Part shown: one piece after another, positions 1 through 8,282 of the stretch
How positions within the stretch are numbered: position 1 is the stretch's first letter
How the letters are laid out: each line of letters opens with the position of its first letter
NCBI GenBank assembly: GCA_028280635.1
Contig: JANQLM010000002.1
Location: 1-43,535, forward strand
Length of the DNA: 43,535 nucleotides
Source: Halieaceae bacterium
Lineage (GTDB): Bacteria > Pseudomonadota > Gammaproteobacteria > Pseudomonadales > Halieaceae
Direction of reading: 5' to 3'
Position numbers and translations under genes: made by a program
The notes under the pieces: generated by a model
Told to the model about the DNA's origin: nothing
The model's input: only the letters and a program-made list of their open reading frames with translations
Database searches by the model: none

Positions 1-1
1 G

Positions 2-334
2 TGGATCGGTTACGTCGCGGTTCACGACGGGCGTGCTGTCGGCGGTGGCGCCTTCGTGGGTGCGCCCAGCGAAGGCCGGGTGGAAATCGCCTACTACACA
101 CTGGACGGCCTGGAAGGCCAGGGCCATGCTTCGGCAACGGCGCGGGCGCTGGTGGCACTGGCGCGGCAGACGGACCCGCAACTGGTGGTGATCGCCAAGA
201 CCCTGCCGGAAGAGAACGCCTCCACGCGTATTCTCCACGGGCTGGGCTTCGCCCGCACCGAGATGGTGCAGGACGAGGAGGTGGGTGATGCCTGGCTGTG
301 GGAACTGCCGCCCGCCGCTAACCCTTTGGCCTAG
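2..334 (+). CDS. GNAT-family N-acetyltransferase, C-terminal part
   Basis: The reading frame is open from the window edge and stops at 332-334, so the N-terminus is missing; about 110 residues are visible. The segment EGQGHASATARALVALA matches the acetyl-CoA-binding motif A (Q/R-x-x-G-x-G/A) of the GNAT fold. It is followed by a strand carrying VVIAKTLPEENASTR and the LGFART turn typical of RimJ/RimL-like acetyltransferases. Proteins of this type move an acetyl group from acetyl-CoA to an amine such as a protein N-terminus, antibiotic or polyamine. The substrate cannot be told from the sequence. The family call is firm and the specific role unknown. Confidence 0.8.
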   Translation, partial: WIGYVAVHDGRAVGGGAFVGAPSEGRVEIAYYTLDGLEGQGHASATARALVALARQTDPQLVVIAKTLPEENASTRILHGLGFARTEMVQDEEVGDAWLWELPPAANPLA

Positions 335-407
335 ACGGTCCGGAGGAGTGTCTGCCGCCCGCTTAATGTGCGAAGATATCAGTGTGGTAGAGACGAAGAG
401 GTGTGGT

Positions 408-650
408 ATGTCTCATTACTTCGCCGGTTGTATCCAGGGCTTGCTGTTGATGGCTGCCGTCGCTTTGCCGGCCGCGTTCCCGGAGCAACTTGAGCAACAG
501 CGTTTCCCGGCCACCGAGCTCACCGGGTCGGCCCCCGATTTCCCGTCCGCTCCCGAAGGCGCCGAAGTGCAGACTGAGCCGCCCGGCCTCGAACCCCCGA
601 GCCGGTACCGGGCGCAGGCTGTCGTCGAGGACTGGCTGACCGATAGCTGA
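408..650 (+). CDS. small secreted hypothetical protein (80 aa)
   Basis: The start at 408 is chosen because GAAGAGG lies 6-7 bases upstream. The longer open frame from 285 overlaps the upstream acetyltransferase and has no ribosome site. The N-terminus MSHYFAGCIQGLLLMAAVAL is hydrophobic and ends in an alanine-rich stretch (LPAAF), so it looks like a signal peptide or single membrane anchor. The remainder is proline- and glutamate-rich, low in complexity and probably disordered. No known domain is recognised. A short hairpin follows the stop. It may be a small envelope-associated protein; the existence of the gene is likely but not certain. Confidence 0.5.
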   Translation: MSHYFAGCIQGLLLMAAVALPAAFPEQLEQQRFPATELTGSAPDFPSAPEGAEVQTEPPGLEPPSRYRAQAVVEDWLTDS

Positions 651-682
651 GCCGAGCCAGGCATCAGCGATACTCGCCGAAC

Positions 683-718
683 CCACCCAGTACAGGGTGG
701 AGGGTTTCTATTTTCGGA
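683..718 (+). terminator. hairpin followed by a T-rich stretch
   Basis: CCACCC (683-688) pairs with GGGTGG (695-700) around a six-base loop. A broken T-rich stretch follows (704-714). It lies 33 bases after the stop of the small secreted protein and before the SDR gene, so it probably ends that transcript. The T-tract is interrupted, which lowers confidence. Confidence 0.45.
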
Positions 719-825
719 ACTGCCGCCCACGCTCGAACCCTCTGATGTGAGTTCCGAATTCAGCCGGCGCCCTACGGCGGCCTGCGTATCCTTGCTCTTG
801 TGTACTGACACGGAGAAAGGGGTAC

Positions 826-1584
826 ATGTACAGGCTGCAGGACAAGGTCGCCATCGTCACCGGCGCAAGCTCTGGTATTGGCCGCGCCGCCGCTCTAAGG
901 CTGGCGGCCGAAGGCGCATCGGTGGTACTCGGCGCGCGGCGCCAGGCTCTGCTGGAGGAGGCGGTCGCGGAGATCCAGGACGCAGGTGGACAGGCCGTCG
1001 CACTGGCCGGTGACGTGGCCGACGAGGACTACGCCCGATCCCTGGTGGAGACCGCCCTGGAGGCCTTCGGTCGGCTCGACATTGGCTTTAACAACGCCGG
1101 CTCCCTGGGCGCCGGCGGGCCTACCCCGGCGCTGAATCTGGCGGACTGGCGTGCCACGCTGGACACCAACCTCAGCAGTGCCTTCCTCGCCGCCAAATAC
1201 CAGGCGCCCGCCATGACCGCGGGCGGATCGCTGCTGTTCACCTCGTCTTTCGTGGGATACACCGTGGCCTTTCCCGAGGTGGCTGCCTATGCCGCCAGCA
1301 AGGCCGGCCTCATCGGTCTCGTTAAGGCCCTGGCAGTGGAATTTGCCGCCAAGGGCGTGCGGGTGAATGCCCTCTTGCCCGGCGCCACCGACACACCGAT
1401 GGCAGCGGAGTTCGCCAGCAGTCCGGCCGCCCAGGAGGCGGTGAGAAGGCTGTACCCGCTGGGCCGTTTCGCCAGCCCGGAAGAAATGGCCGAGTCGGTG
1501 CTGTATCTCCTCTCTGACGCCTCAAGTTTTACAACCGGCAGTGCCCTGCTGGTCGACGGCGGCATCTCCATAGCGCGAGGGTAG
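826..1584 (+). CDS. SDR family NAD(P)-dependent oxidoreductase
   Basis: This is a 252-residue classical short-chain dehydrogenase/reductase of normal family length. It has the nucleotide-binding motif TGASSGIG (residues 12-19), the NNAG structural motif, a catalytic serine in LLFTSSFVG, the Tyr155/Lys159 pair in YAASK, and the C-terminal LVDGGISIARG tail. A strong ribosome site (GGAGAAAGGGG) lies just upstream. Such enzymes reduce or oxidise alcohol/ketone groups using NAD(P)H. The acidic or basic residue that would set the cofactor preference is not clear enough to assign. It stands 106 bp before the methanethiol oxidase gene on the same strand, but nothing proves co-transcription. The substrate is unknown. 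Confidence 0.9.
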   Translation: MYRLQDKVAIVTGASSGIGRAAALRLAAEGASVVLGARRQALLEEAVAEIQDAGGQAVALAGDVADEDYARSLVETALEAFGRLDIGFNNAGSLGAGGPTPALNLADWRATLDTNLSSAFLAAKYQAPAMTAGGSLLFTSSFVGYTVAFPEVAAYAASKAGLIGLVKALAVEFAAKGVRVNALLPGATDTPMAAEFASSPAAQEAVRRLYPLGRFASPEEMAESVLYLLSDASSFTTGSALLVDGGISIARG

Positions 1585-1690
1585 CCTGCGCCCCTGGCTC
1601 CCGGGGCAAACAAGCCCGCCCGCGGCTGACTTGCGGGGACTGGCAGACTGTCTAAGCTTTGTTCATCACCTGAACAATGGGAGGTGTGCC

Positions 1691-3031
1691 ATGCGACACC
1701 TGCACCTGGCGGTCTTGATCTGCCTTGTTTTCTCCCTGTCGGCCGGCGCCGATGAAACCTGCATGTCCCCCTACATGGCCAAGATCGAAGGCCAGGAAGA
1801 CTTCGTCTACGTGTGGACCCTGGGCGTGCCCGGCATCGGCGACGAGCAGGACAAGCTTGTCACCGTGGATGTGAACCCCGAGTCAGCGAACTACGGCGAG
1901 GTAGTGGCCAGCCTCTCGGTGGGTGGCCGCAACGAAGCCCACCACACCGGCCTCACCGACGACCGCCGCTATCTGTGGGCCAGCGGGCTGGACACCTCGA
2001 AGATCTTCATCTTCGACGTTCACACCGATCCGGCCAAACCGAGCCTGCACAAGGTGATCGACGACTTCGTGGACAAGTCCGGCGGCGTGGTGGGTCCCCA
2101 CACCAACTACGCCCTGCCCGGGCGCATGATGCTGACGGGGCTGTCCAACAACCGCGACCACGGCGGCCGCACCGCCCTGGTGGAGTACACCAATGCCGGT
2201 AAGTACATCGCCACCTACTGGATGCCCACCGCCGACCAGCTACAGGGAGCGAAGAAGTCAGGTGAATTCGCCGACGGCTACGGTTACGACGTGCGGGTGC
2301 TGCCGCGCAAGAACCTGATGCTCACCTCATCCTTCACCGGCTGGAACAACTACATGATGAATATGGGCGCCATGATGGCTGACCCGAAAGCTATGGCCGC
2401 CTTCGGCAACACCATGGTGGCCTGGGACATGCACGCCCGCCAGCCGCGCAAGGTGTTCGACGTGCCCGGCGCGCCGCTGGAAATCCGCTGCGCCTGGAAG
2501 CCCGACCACAACTATTGCTTCACCTCCACCGCGCTCACCTCGAAGGTGTGGCTGGTCTACCTGGATGACGACAACGAGTGGCAGGCAAAAGAGGTCGGGG
2601 ATATCGGCGACGCCAGCAAGATTCCGCTGCCGGTGGATATCAGCATCGCCAATGACGACACCCGGCTGTGGGTAAACACCTGGAACGACGGCATGACGCG
2701 GCTGTTCGATGTCTCCGACCCCTTCAATGCCAAACAGATTTACGAGAAGAAGATCGGCACCCAGGTGAACATGGTCAGCCAGAGCTGGGACGGCGAGCGC
2801 GTTTACTACACGTCCTCGCTGCTGGCCAACTGGGACAAGCAGGCACCCAAGGGCCCGGACCTGCAGTACCTGAAAGTGTATGACTGGGACGGCAAGGAGC
2901 TGAAGCAGACCCTGGCCATCGACTTTATTGCCGCTAAGCTCGGCGCACCCCACCAGATGCGCTTTGGCGCCTACGCGCTGTACGGCAACCAGCTCAAGCG
3001 GCCCACCGCAGGGCAGATCGCCGGGAGGTAA
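1691..3031 (+). CDS. mtoX: methanethiol oxidase (SBP56 / selenium-binding protein family)
   Basis: This is a 446-residue protein of the SBP56 family. Bacterial members (MtoX) oxidise methanethiol to formaldehyde, hydrogen sulfide and hydrogen peroxide in the periplasm and are metal-dependent. The start at 1691 follows GGGAGG and gives a clean signal peptide (MRHLHLAVLICLVFSLSAGA). The mature part begins with the family's CMSPYMAKI segment. Further family blocks are HHTGLTDDRRYLWASG, VVGPHTNYALPG, LMLTSSFTGW and the late PHQMRFG segment. The next gene, 4 bp downstream, encodes a SCO/SenC-like protein, the usual mtoX partner. The usual third gene, mauG-like, is absent. This suggests turnover of methylated sulfur compounds such as DMSP or DMS products. 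Confidence 0.88.
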   Translation: MRHLHLAVLICLVFSLSAGADETCMSPYMAKIEGQEDFVYVWTLGVPGIGDEQDKLVTVDVNPESANYGEVVASLSVGGRNEAHHTGLTDDRRYLWASGLDTSKIFIFDVHTDPAKPSLHKVIDDFVDKSGGVVGPHTNYALPGRMMLTGLSNNRDHGGRTALVEYTNAGKYIATYWMPTADQLQGAKKSGEFADGYGYDVRVLPRKNLMLTSSFTGWNNYMMNMGAMMADPKAMAAFGNTMVAWDMHARQPRKVFDVPGAPLEIRCAWKPDHNYCFTSTALTSKVWLVYLDDDNEWQAKEVGDIGDASKIPLPVDISIANDDTRLWVNTWNDGMTRLFDVSDPFNAKQIYEKKIGTQVNMVSQSWDGERVYYTSSLLANWDKQAPKGPDLQYLKVYDWDGKELKQTLAIDFIAAKLGAPHQMRFGAYALYGNQLKRPTAGQIAGR

Positions 3032-3035
3032 CACC

Positions 3036-4280
3036 ATGCGCGCGGTGATAGGGACCATCGCCTGTTTCCTCGCACTGCTGGCACCAGGCCCGGCAGCGGA
3101 CACCGTTATCCTCGCCCCCGGCTACGGCGAGCTGGAATACGAGCCCCCGGCCCCCGGCACCTACGAACTGCCCGTGCTCGGCGAAGCCGTCGACGGCAAG
3201 GTCATCGACATGCACGGCAACCCCACCACCCTCCACGAGATCATGGACGGCAAACTGGTGTTGATGGGTTTCATCTACACCCACTGCCCCGATGTGAATG
3301 GCTGCCCGCTGGCTAGCTACGTGATGAAGCAGGTGCAGGCGAAGCTGGTGGAGGATAAAGAACTCAAGGACAAGGTCACCCTGATCAGCTTGAGCTTCGA
3401 TCCCGAACTCGATACACCCGCCGCGATGAATAAGTACTCCCAACACTTCAAGCGCAGAGACTTCGAATGGCGTTTTCTGACCACCGGTTCAGAAGAAGAC
3501 CTGAAGCCGATCCTGGATGGGTATGGGCAGTTTCGGGCGAAGTACTACAACGAAGATGGCAGTTACTCAGGAAGTATGAGCCATGTGCTTAGGGTCTATT
3601 TGATCGATCAGGACAAGAGGATCAGGAACATCTATTCGGCAGGATTTCTGCACTTGGATACAGTGATCAACGATCTAACGACGCTTGAGCCCTATTTGGG
3701 GCCAAGGCATAAGGAGGCTGGAGACCGTAAAGTGGATGTCTATCAACAGGTTGAACTGCTAATTTCTGGAGTTGGTTTGATTTCGCTCTTTCTAATCTGG
3801 TGGCAGATTAAATCTGGTGCAGCCGCACATCGCGAGAACATTAAGTGGAACAAGATAAACGCCCAACACGCGCTGCTAGAGTTTCTGCCTTCAGAAGACG
3901 AAGATGCCAAAGTTCACCACTTATTGGATAGGTACGGAGTTCGATACGAGGATGAACTGCCACATTCAGTTGTTGATCAACTGTCCGCCAAAGTTGCCGA
4001 CTTCACGCTCCTCAAAAACTATCTAAACAAATTCGAACACATAAGTGCAGCAATCCGCTCAGGTGCTTTTGATGGTGAGTACGCGTTTTCTGTTCATGGT
4101 GCTCGGATTATCTTTGTGGCAAGGAAATATAAGAATCTGTTCGATGTATATCGAGATTTATTGAATGACTACGAGATTTACATCGAAATTGAGAAGCTTG
4201 GCGCTGAATGGGCGGAGGAGGCTGCAATAAGAGAAGTAAGGAGCAAGCAAATCATCGAAGAGGCCCGGAAGAATCTTTAG
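3036..4280 (+). CDS. SCO1/SenC-like protein fused in frame to a membrane segment and DUF4760-like domain
   Basis: Residues 1-20 form a signal peptide. Residues about 45-225 form a SCO-like thioredoxin fold with a metal-binding pair in CPDVNGCP (Cys-x5-Cys instead of the classical Cys-x3-Cys) and a histidine in MSHVLRVYLID. SCO proteins deliver copper, here presumably for methanethiol oxidase maturation. Normal SCO proteins would end near residue 225-235. This frame continues with a transmembrane helix (VELLISGVGLISLFLIWW) and an alpha-helical domain whose LLKNYLNKFEHISAAIRSGAF block resembles DUF4760. DNA composition falls from GC-rich to AT-rich within the SCO half (about 3420-3540), marking the edge of an island. 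An in-frame GTG at 3732 preceded by AAGGAGG (3711-3717) and GGAG may start the C-terminal protein separately. The fusion may be a recombination product. Confidence 0.75.
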   Translation: MRAVIGTIACFLALLAPGPAADTVILAPGYGELEYEPPAPGTYELPVLGEAVDGKVIDMHGNPTTLHEIMDGKLVLMGFIYTHCPDVNGCPLASYVMKQVQAKLVEDKELKDKVTLISLSFDPELDTPAAMNKYSQHFKRRDFEWRFLTTGSEEDLKPILDGYGQFRAKYYNEDGSYSGSMSHVLRVYLIDQDKRIRNIYSAGFLHLDTVINDLTTLEPYLGPRHKEAGDRKVDVYQQVELLISGVGLISLFLIWWQIKSGAAAHRENIKWNKINAQHALLEFLPSEDEDAKVHHLLDRYGVRYEDELPHSVVDQLSAKVADFTLLKNYLNKFEHISAAIRSGAFDGEYAFSVHGARIIFVARKYKNLFDVYRDLLNDYEIYIEIEKLGAEWAEEAAIREVRSKQIIEEARKNL

Positions 4281-4485
4281 ATTGAGAGATTCTTTACTGA
4301 TCCCAGTATTCTCTAAGGTTCTACGAGTTTCCATGGCCGAGGTGATTGGCGTCGAAGTAGGTCTCTCGAAAAGTTTGCACTGACACACTTTCTAAACCTT
4401 TCTTCGGTGGCGTCTTTTGGAAGCTTTTGGAAATTCATCTTTGTGACCCCAACGTGAGGCTGATAATTTATGGCAGGAGTTATCC

Positions 4486-4887
4486 ATGGATGAAAATGAT
4501 TACACTCAGAATGCTGCAGGAATTGACGCTAGGGCTCGAGATCAAGTGGAATCAGTTGCTGCGCTCATGGACGCCACTACCCGAAGACTAGAACTATCTT
4601 CAAGGCGGCTTGATTCTTATGCAAAGTGGTTCGCTGCTTTGGTCACTCTCATCTTAGGTGTTTCGACTGTTCTTTTGAAGACGCAGTCTGATCAAATAAT
4701 CTCGGGGCAGAATCGGGAACTGGAAGTCATTACTAGTCGACTTGAGTTTATTGAGAAAGAAAACGCTGCACTCAACGAAAGGCTGGATAACCTTCGCGCC
4801 ATTCTCCTAGAGCGTGATGAGGACAACGCCGATACAGTATTTAGACTAATGGAAGAGCTCTCCCGTGAACGGCCGGCTTGGGAATAG
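4486..4887 (+). CDS. hypothetical membrane protein with coiled coil (133 aa)
   Basis: The start at 4486 is supported by CAGGAG at 4473-4478. There is a helical N-terminal region, one transmembrane helix (about residues 45-65, WFAALVTLILGVSTVLL), then a long charged heptad-like stretch (ELEVITSRLEFIEKENAALNERLDNLRAIL) expected to form a coiled coil. No named family is recognised. It lies in the AT-richer island, 205 bp after the SCO-DUF4760 gene on the same strand. The 205-bp and 212-bp flanks hold no other convincing gene. It could be an effector or accessory membrane protein of the island; this is inference from location and architecture only. Confidence 0.65.
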   Translation: MDENDYTQNAAGIDARARDQVESVAALMDATTRRLELSSRRLDSYAKWFAALVTLILGVSTVLLKTQSDQIISGQNRELEVITSRLEFIEKENAALNERLDNLRAILLERDEDNADTVFRLMEELSRERPAWE

Positions 4888-5099
4888 TGTCGATAACAGG
4901 GGTTAGAGTAACTTCTTCAGAACCCTTACTCTGAACCTAATGCTCTTCGCGCTACGTCTTCTTTGCGATAGCGTTTAGGTGGCTTTGACTTACGAGCAAT
5001 TGAATTCGTAGGTCAAAGCGGACACTGATTATCTAAAACGACTTTGGGCGAAAAATGTGATTCTAAAGAGTACTATTGAATAGAAAATTGTAACTTCTC

Positions 5100-5396
5100 C
5101 TATGCTTGAGAATACTTCTCGATTGCATCTTGATACTTGCGATCACTTTCGTCTTTGAATTTTCCCTTGTTTTCAGCCAGGGCGTTGAGTTTCTCGTAGA
5201 CACTCCTATAGACAATCTGTTGCGCTGCGTTAGAGAGTTTTTCCTCATCGAAAACATCCATATCGATTTCGGAATCCAAAAAGCAGTTCAACAATTCTAG
5301 TAAGCCATCCTTATCAATCTTGTCGACTTCTTTCCATTCGCTGTTCTCAGATGTTCTGAACCAACCGTTTCCATTTTCAATCCTTAATATCTTCAT
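5100..5396 (-). CDS. small partner protein of the PHP-ATPase (98 aa)
   Basis: This is the last gene of the minus-strand cassette. Its start (5396) lies 20 bp inside the 3' end of the PHP-ATPase gene, so the two are translationally coupled. The protein begins MKILRIENGNGWFRTSENS, like a short beta-hairpin domain, then has an acidic helical region (DKDGLLELLNCFLDSEIDMD) and a charged C-terminus. In my recollection, small proteins with this MKI-x-R-I-x-N-G-x-G start and helical tail occur beside PHP/SMC-like ATPases in other genomes. That makes it a probable obligate partner, but I cannot search to confirm. The function is unknown; it could be a regulator, antitoxin-like inhibitor or sensor subunit. 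Confidence 0.75.
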   Translation of the reverse strand: MKILRIENGNGWFRTSENSEWKEVDKIDKDGLLELLNCFLDSEIDMDVFDEEKLSNAAQQIVYRSVYEKLNALAENKGKFKDESDRKYQDAIEKYSQA

Positions 5397-7401
5397 AACT
5401 TCTTCGCCGCTCTTCGTAGGCCTCCTCGCCAGCTTCTAAGCACCCCATCGTCGCCTCCCAGGTACTTATGCTCCTACCGTCCACCGACCACAACTGCTTA
5501 CTCGTCGGGAACCCAGAATAGATTCTGTACTCTATCTCCCCATCTACGATCTCCTTCCTAGTGCACAACAAATAGTCTGGGCGGATTGAAGCGCCTACTG
5601 TGCTGTTGTGCGTGACAATGACGACTGGCATAGTCTTCGATATGTCCTTAATCAGTTCATTGACTTCCTTCTTCAGGAAAATATTGTCGAAAGATGACTC
5701 AGGCTCATCAACAAGAAGCAAGTCGTACGTTTGTGCATCTTGAATCTCTTGAAGTAAGTTAAACTCGGATCTTTCACCACCAGAAACCTCGTACCCATCA
5801 TTGTTAAGTATTTTGAATTCAATTCTGACGAAGTACCTGTATAGATCTGCTTCTTCCAAGCCCTCAATTTGTTTTAGCTCTTGTAGGTATAGATAAGGCG
5901 AGCCGTACTTGGAAAAAGCTTCGCTAAACGCTACCTTTCGCCCGCTCTCCTTCTTTATCTGCGCTGCTCCTTCGAATGCGCCGGCCCTGGCAACGATCTG
6001 AAAACCCTGAAGTGGCCTTCGCATGACTTCTCGTTCTGTTCTTGCTAGACGGACCACCTGATTGAACTTCTTTACTTTCTGCAAGTTCATTGCAACGTTG
6101 TAGAGATCTACGTTGGAAATAGTTGTTGCCGCCGTTTTGACTTCTAGCTTTTGCTTGATCTCAGTTACGAGCTCGTTGATCCAAATTCGTTTTCTTCGAT
6201 CTTGTTCTCTCCTCCCATATTCTTGCATTAGTTCAACGATCAGTAGCTTCAATCTGTCAATTGATACGTGCCTCTGAATGATGTTTCTGAATTCGATGTT
6301 CTCGATAAGGTTTTGGGTTGAGGCTATGAGGTCGATCAACCCTGTTTGATTGAGAACTGGAAACTCCGTCTCACTGAACAGTTTTGCTCTCGAGAAGGCA
6401 TCATGTTTCTCGGATTCTATTGCGTGCTTGACTAGTGATTCTGCGTATCGTGAAAGTGCTAGGAAATCTTGCTCGATATCAACGTCGATGATGTCTTGGA
6501 CGGCGCTTTGTAGTTCCTCTAGGTAATCACGCGAGAATTGACTGTGTTTGTCACTTAGTTGCCTGTCAAAACGTCTTTCATCTTCTTTCTCATCTGTCGC
6601 TACTAGAGAGAACTGTTCGATGTATCTGACGTTTTCAAACTCTTGGAATATCTTTCTTAACGTAAAAGACTTTCCTGAAGATCTCTCGCCAATTACGACG
6701 TTCAAGCCCGTTGCAAGCTCCTGACCGTCCTCAAAAACCTGAAACGTATATTTCCCTTTTTCCTGAGACAATGACACTTTGCTTTTGTCGCGCAGGCAAT
6801 TCCTAATGGCATTGAAATCAGGCGACTTACACCACATGTAAGTTTGTCGGACGGGAAACTTTTGGAGGTTCTCATGGATTCTGCAATCGCTGAAGTACAC
6901 TGGCACTAGACGTGATTCTTCCTTGATGCAGTAAACAAACTTCTTCGGGCTGGCTACTTCACCAGCAGTTACGTAAGGTGAAAGTTTCGCCAGTGTCTCT
7001 TCACTGATCTTGGGCTTCTTGTCGTAGTGAGGGATAAGAATATAGTGGGATAAGTCCTCATATATTTCTTTTAGTTTTTCGAAGGACAATGAGTCCTTTT
7101 TGTTTGGACACTCTTTTGAAACCTTTTGACATCTGGCTGAAAATTCAGCCAGAGCGTTTCCGTTTGAAATGAGTAGAAGTTGTCCGCCTTCAAGGTCAAT
7201 CTCTATACCTGGAAATATGGTGATGTCTACCTGATCTACAATCTCCTGAAACTGAGCTAAATCGAAAGTGTTGTGATTCGTTATTGCTAGACAGCTAATC
7301 TTGCAGTTCGAGATGTATTCTTTGAGTCGCTCCAAACTAAAGACGAAGTCGTTGTCACTCTCGGTCGATACGTTATGGACATGAAAATCTACCTTAATCA
7401 T
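5377..7401 (-). CDS. PHP-domain plus SMC/ABC-like ATPase, defence-type
   Basis: This is a 674-residue two-part protein. Residues 1-200 form a PHP phosphoesterase-like domain with DFHVHN (His7, His9), AITNHN, the FPGIEID segment, IPHYD and YFSDCRIHE, which supply metal ligands. Residues about 225-674 form an ABC/SMC-type ATPase: Walker A GERSSGKS (238-245), a long helical insertion rich in Glu/Lys, signature SGGERSEFNLLQ, Walker B LLLVDEPESSFD (about 561-572) and the switch histidine in VVIVTHNS. PHP-ATPase fusions (TrlF-like and relatives) occur in bacterial defence islands, where ATPase sensing is thought to control a nuclease or phosphoesterase. Here it overlaps an upstream ORF by ATGATTAA and a downstream small gene by 20 bp. 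The exact trigger and substrate are unknown. Confidence 0.88.
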   Translation of the reverse strand: MIKVDFHVHNVSTESDNDFVFSLERLKEYISNCKISCLAITNHNTFDLAQFQEIVDQVDITIFPGIEIDLEGGQLLLISNGNALAEFSARCQKVSKECPNKKDSLSFEKLKEIYEDLSHYILIPHYDKKPKISEETLAKLSPYVTAGEVASPKKFVYCIKEESRLVPVYFSDCRIHENLQKFPVRQTYMWCKSPDFNAIRNCLRDKSKVSLSQEKGKYTFQVFEDGQELATGLNVVIGERSSGKSFTLRKIFQEFENVRYIEQFSLVATDEKEDERRFDRQLSDKHSQFSRDYLEELQSAVQDIIDVDIEQDFLALSRYAESLVKHAIESEKHDAFSRAKLFSETEFPVLNQTGLIDLIASTQNLIENIEFRNIIQRHVSIDRLKLLIVELMQEYGRREQDRRKRIWINELVTEIKQKLEVKTAATTISNVDLYNVAMNLQKVKKFNQVVRLARTEREVMRRPLQGFQIVARAGAFEGAAQIKKESGRKVAFSEAFSKYGSPYLYLQELKQIEGLEEADLYRYFVRIEFKILNNDGYEVSGGERSEFNLLQEIQDAQTYDLLLVDEPESSFDNIFLKKEVNELIKDISKTMPVVIVTHNSTVGASIRPDYLLCTRKEIVDGEIEYRIYSGFPTSKQLWSVDGRSISTWEATMGCLEAGEEAYEERRRSYEDIKD

Positions 7402-7636
7402 TTGTGATTATGCCAGCTTCAGCAATCAGAAGCGGTGAGTCTGCGAGTATCGCAATTGTTGAATTAGCAAGAGTCTGGTGCGTGGGTCGCGTATCTATGA
7501 GGACGTATGCCGGTGAACTTTTGAGTTTGCTGATTGCACTTACGATGCGGATAAGTACGACCCTTATGCACGTTTGATCACTGGGTTTCGGGCGATCGGG
7601 ATTCTGAATCGAGCATGTGCCAGATGGTTTGGTCAT
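7394..7636 (-). CDS. short ORF translationally coupled to the PHP-ATPase (80 aa)
   Basis: The start at 7636 has AAGGA about 8 bases upstream. The stop overlaps the start of the PHP-ATPase gene as ATGATTAA (7401-7394), a classic coupling arrangement that argues this short frame is translated. The protein has no recognised full domain. Its second half (YVLIDTRPTHQTLANS followed by ILADSPLLI) resembles the Walker-B neighbourhood of ParA/MinD-type ATPases, which might mean a truncated relic. It could also be a leader ORF for the ATPase. The gene-level call rests mainly on the overlap and the ribosome site. Confidence 0.4.
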   Translation of the reverse strand: MTKPSGTCSIQNPDRPKPSDQTCIRVVLIRIVSAISKLKSSPAYVLIDTRPTHQTLANSTIAILADSPLLIAEAGIITND

Positions 7637-7780
7637 TGCTTAATCCTTTAGATCATCACCAAAAGTGAAGTTAAGAAATTTCAAGCGCTACCCAGAAAGT
7701 AGAACAGAAATCCAAGAAACGTCAATAAATACAGTGTTGTAAGCGGGCTCTCGAAGTCCAACTTGTATGTAAGAGTTAGT

Positions 7781-7809
7781 GGAGTTACGGTGACAGTTTA
7801 CTTAATTCC
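7781..7809 (+). repeat. REP-like dispersed repeat, copy A
   Basis: The 16-base core CGGTGACAGTTTACTT (7788-7803) recurs exactly at 10342-10357. The ends GGAGTTA and TAATTCC can pair, giving a hairpin with a G-T wobble. From memory, similar GTGACAGTTTACTTAATTCC elements are multi-copy in gammaproteobacterial genomes and occur beside REP-associated tyrosine transposases; this could not be checked. It lies just ahead of the DUF4440 pseudogene. Confidence 0.5.
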
Positions 7810-7823
7810 GGAAGAGGCCAGAG

Positions 7824-8282
7824 GTGATGAAACACCCCGCATTTTGTTTACTGTCATGTATTTGCCTTGTAGCCACGGCACATGTTTTGAGCTCGGAGCC
7901 CTCGCCCACCGATTCCTATGCGGAAGCCAGGGCGCACATCATTACCTGTTCCCACGACTGGGCTGAGTCCGTGGTGACGGGAAACCGGGAAAAGTTGAAG
8001 GTGTGTTTTGCCGATGATTTCGTCGGCACGAGCACGTCCGGCAACCGTTAAGACAAGGCTGCGATTACCGAAGACACCGGGCCTGCCCAGTACATTGTTT
8101 CCAATACCATCAACAACATCGATATCAAGTTCTACGGGAATACCGCTATCGCGTTCGGTGATGAGACCTGGCGCAAAAAGGACGGCAGCAGCGGCCGTTA
8201 TGTGTGGACTGACGTCTGGGTCAAAATCGAGGGTGAATGGAGAATCGTTGCCGCGCAGGATGTTTCGGCGCCTGCTGAGTAG
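7824..8282 (+). pseudogene. DUF4440/SnoaL-like (NTF2-fold) secreted protein, broken by an in-frame stop
   Basis: The frame starts with a signal peptide (MMKHPAFCLLSCICLVATAH) and runs to TSTSGNR, where TAA at 8049-8051 interrupts it. The same frame continues without shift for 76 codons to TAG at 8280-8282. Past the stop come the conserved blocks of the family: VSNTINNIDIKFYGNTAIAF, GRYVWTDVWVK and WRIVAAQD. In relatives the interrupted position is usually a tyrosine codon (NRYDKA-like), so one TAC/TAT to TAA change explains the break. NTF2-fold DUF4440 proteins bind small ligands or act as polyketide-cyclase-like enzymes. The GC-rich composition differs from the AT-rich neighbours. A sequencing error is the alternative. 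Confidence 0.8.

Noticed and set aside
2327-3103. Minus-strand frame of 258 codons
   Set aside because: Antisense to mtoX and the SCO start; no motif or ribosome site.
4158-4388. Minus-strand 76-codon frame
   Set aside because: Overlaps the end of the SCO-DUF4760 gene in antisense with no ribosome site.
8049-8051. Stop codon recoded as selenocysteine or pyrrolysine
   Set aside because: The codon is TAA, not TGA or TAG, and no recoding element is visible.
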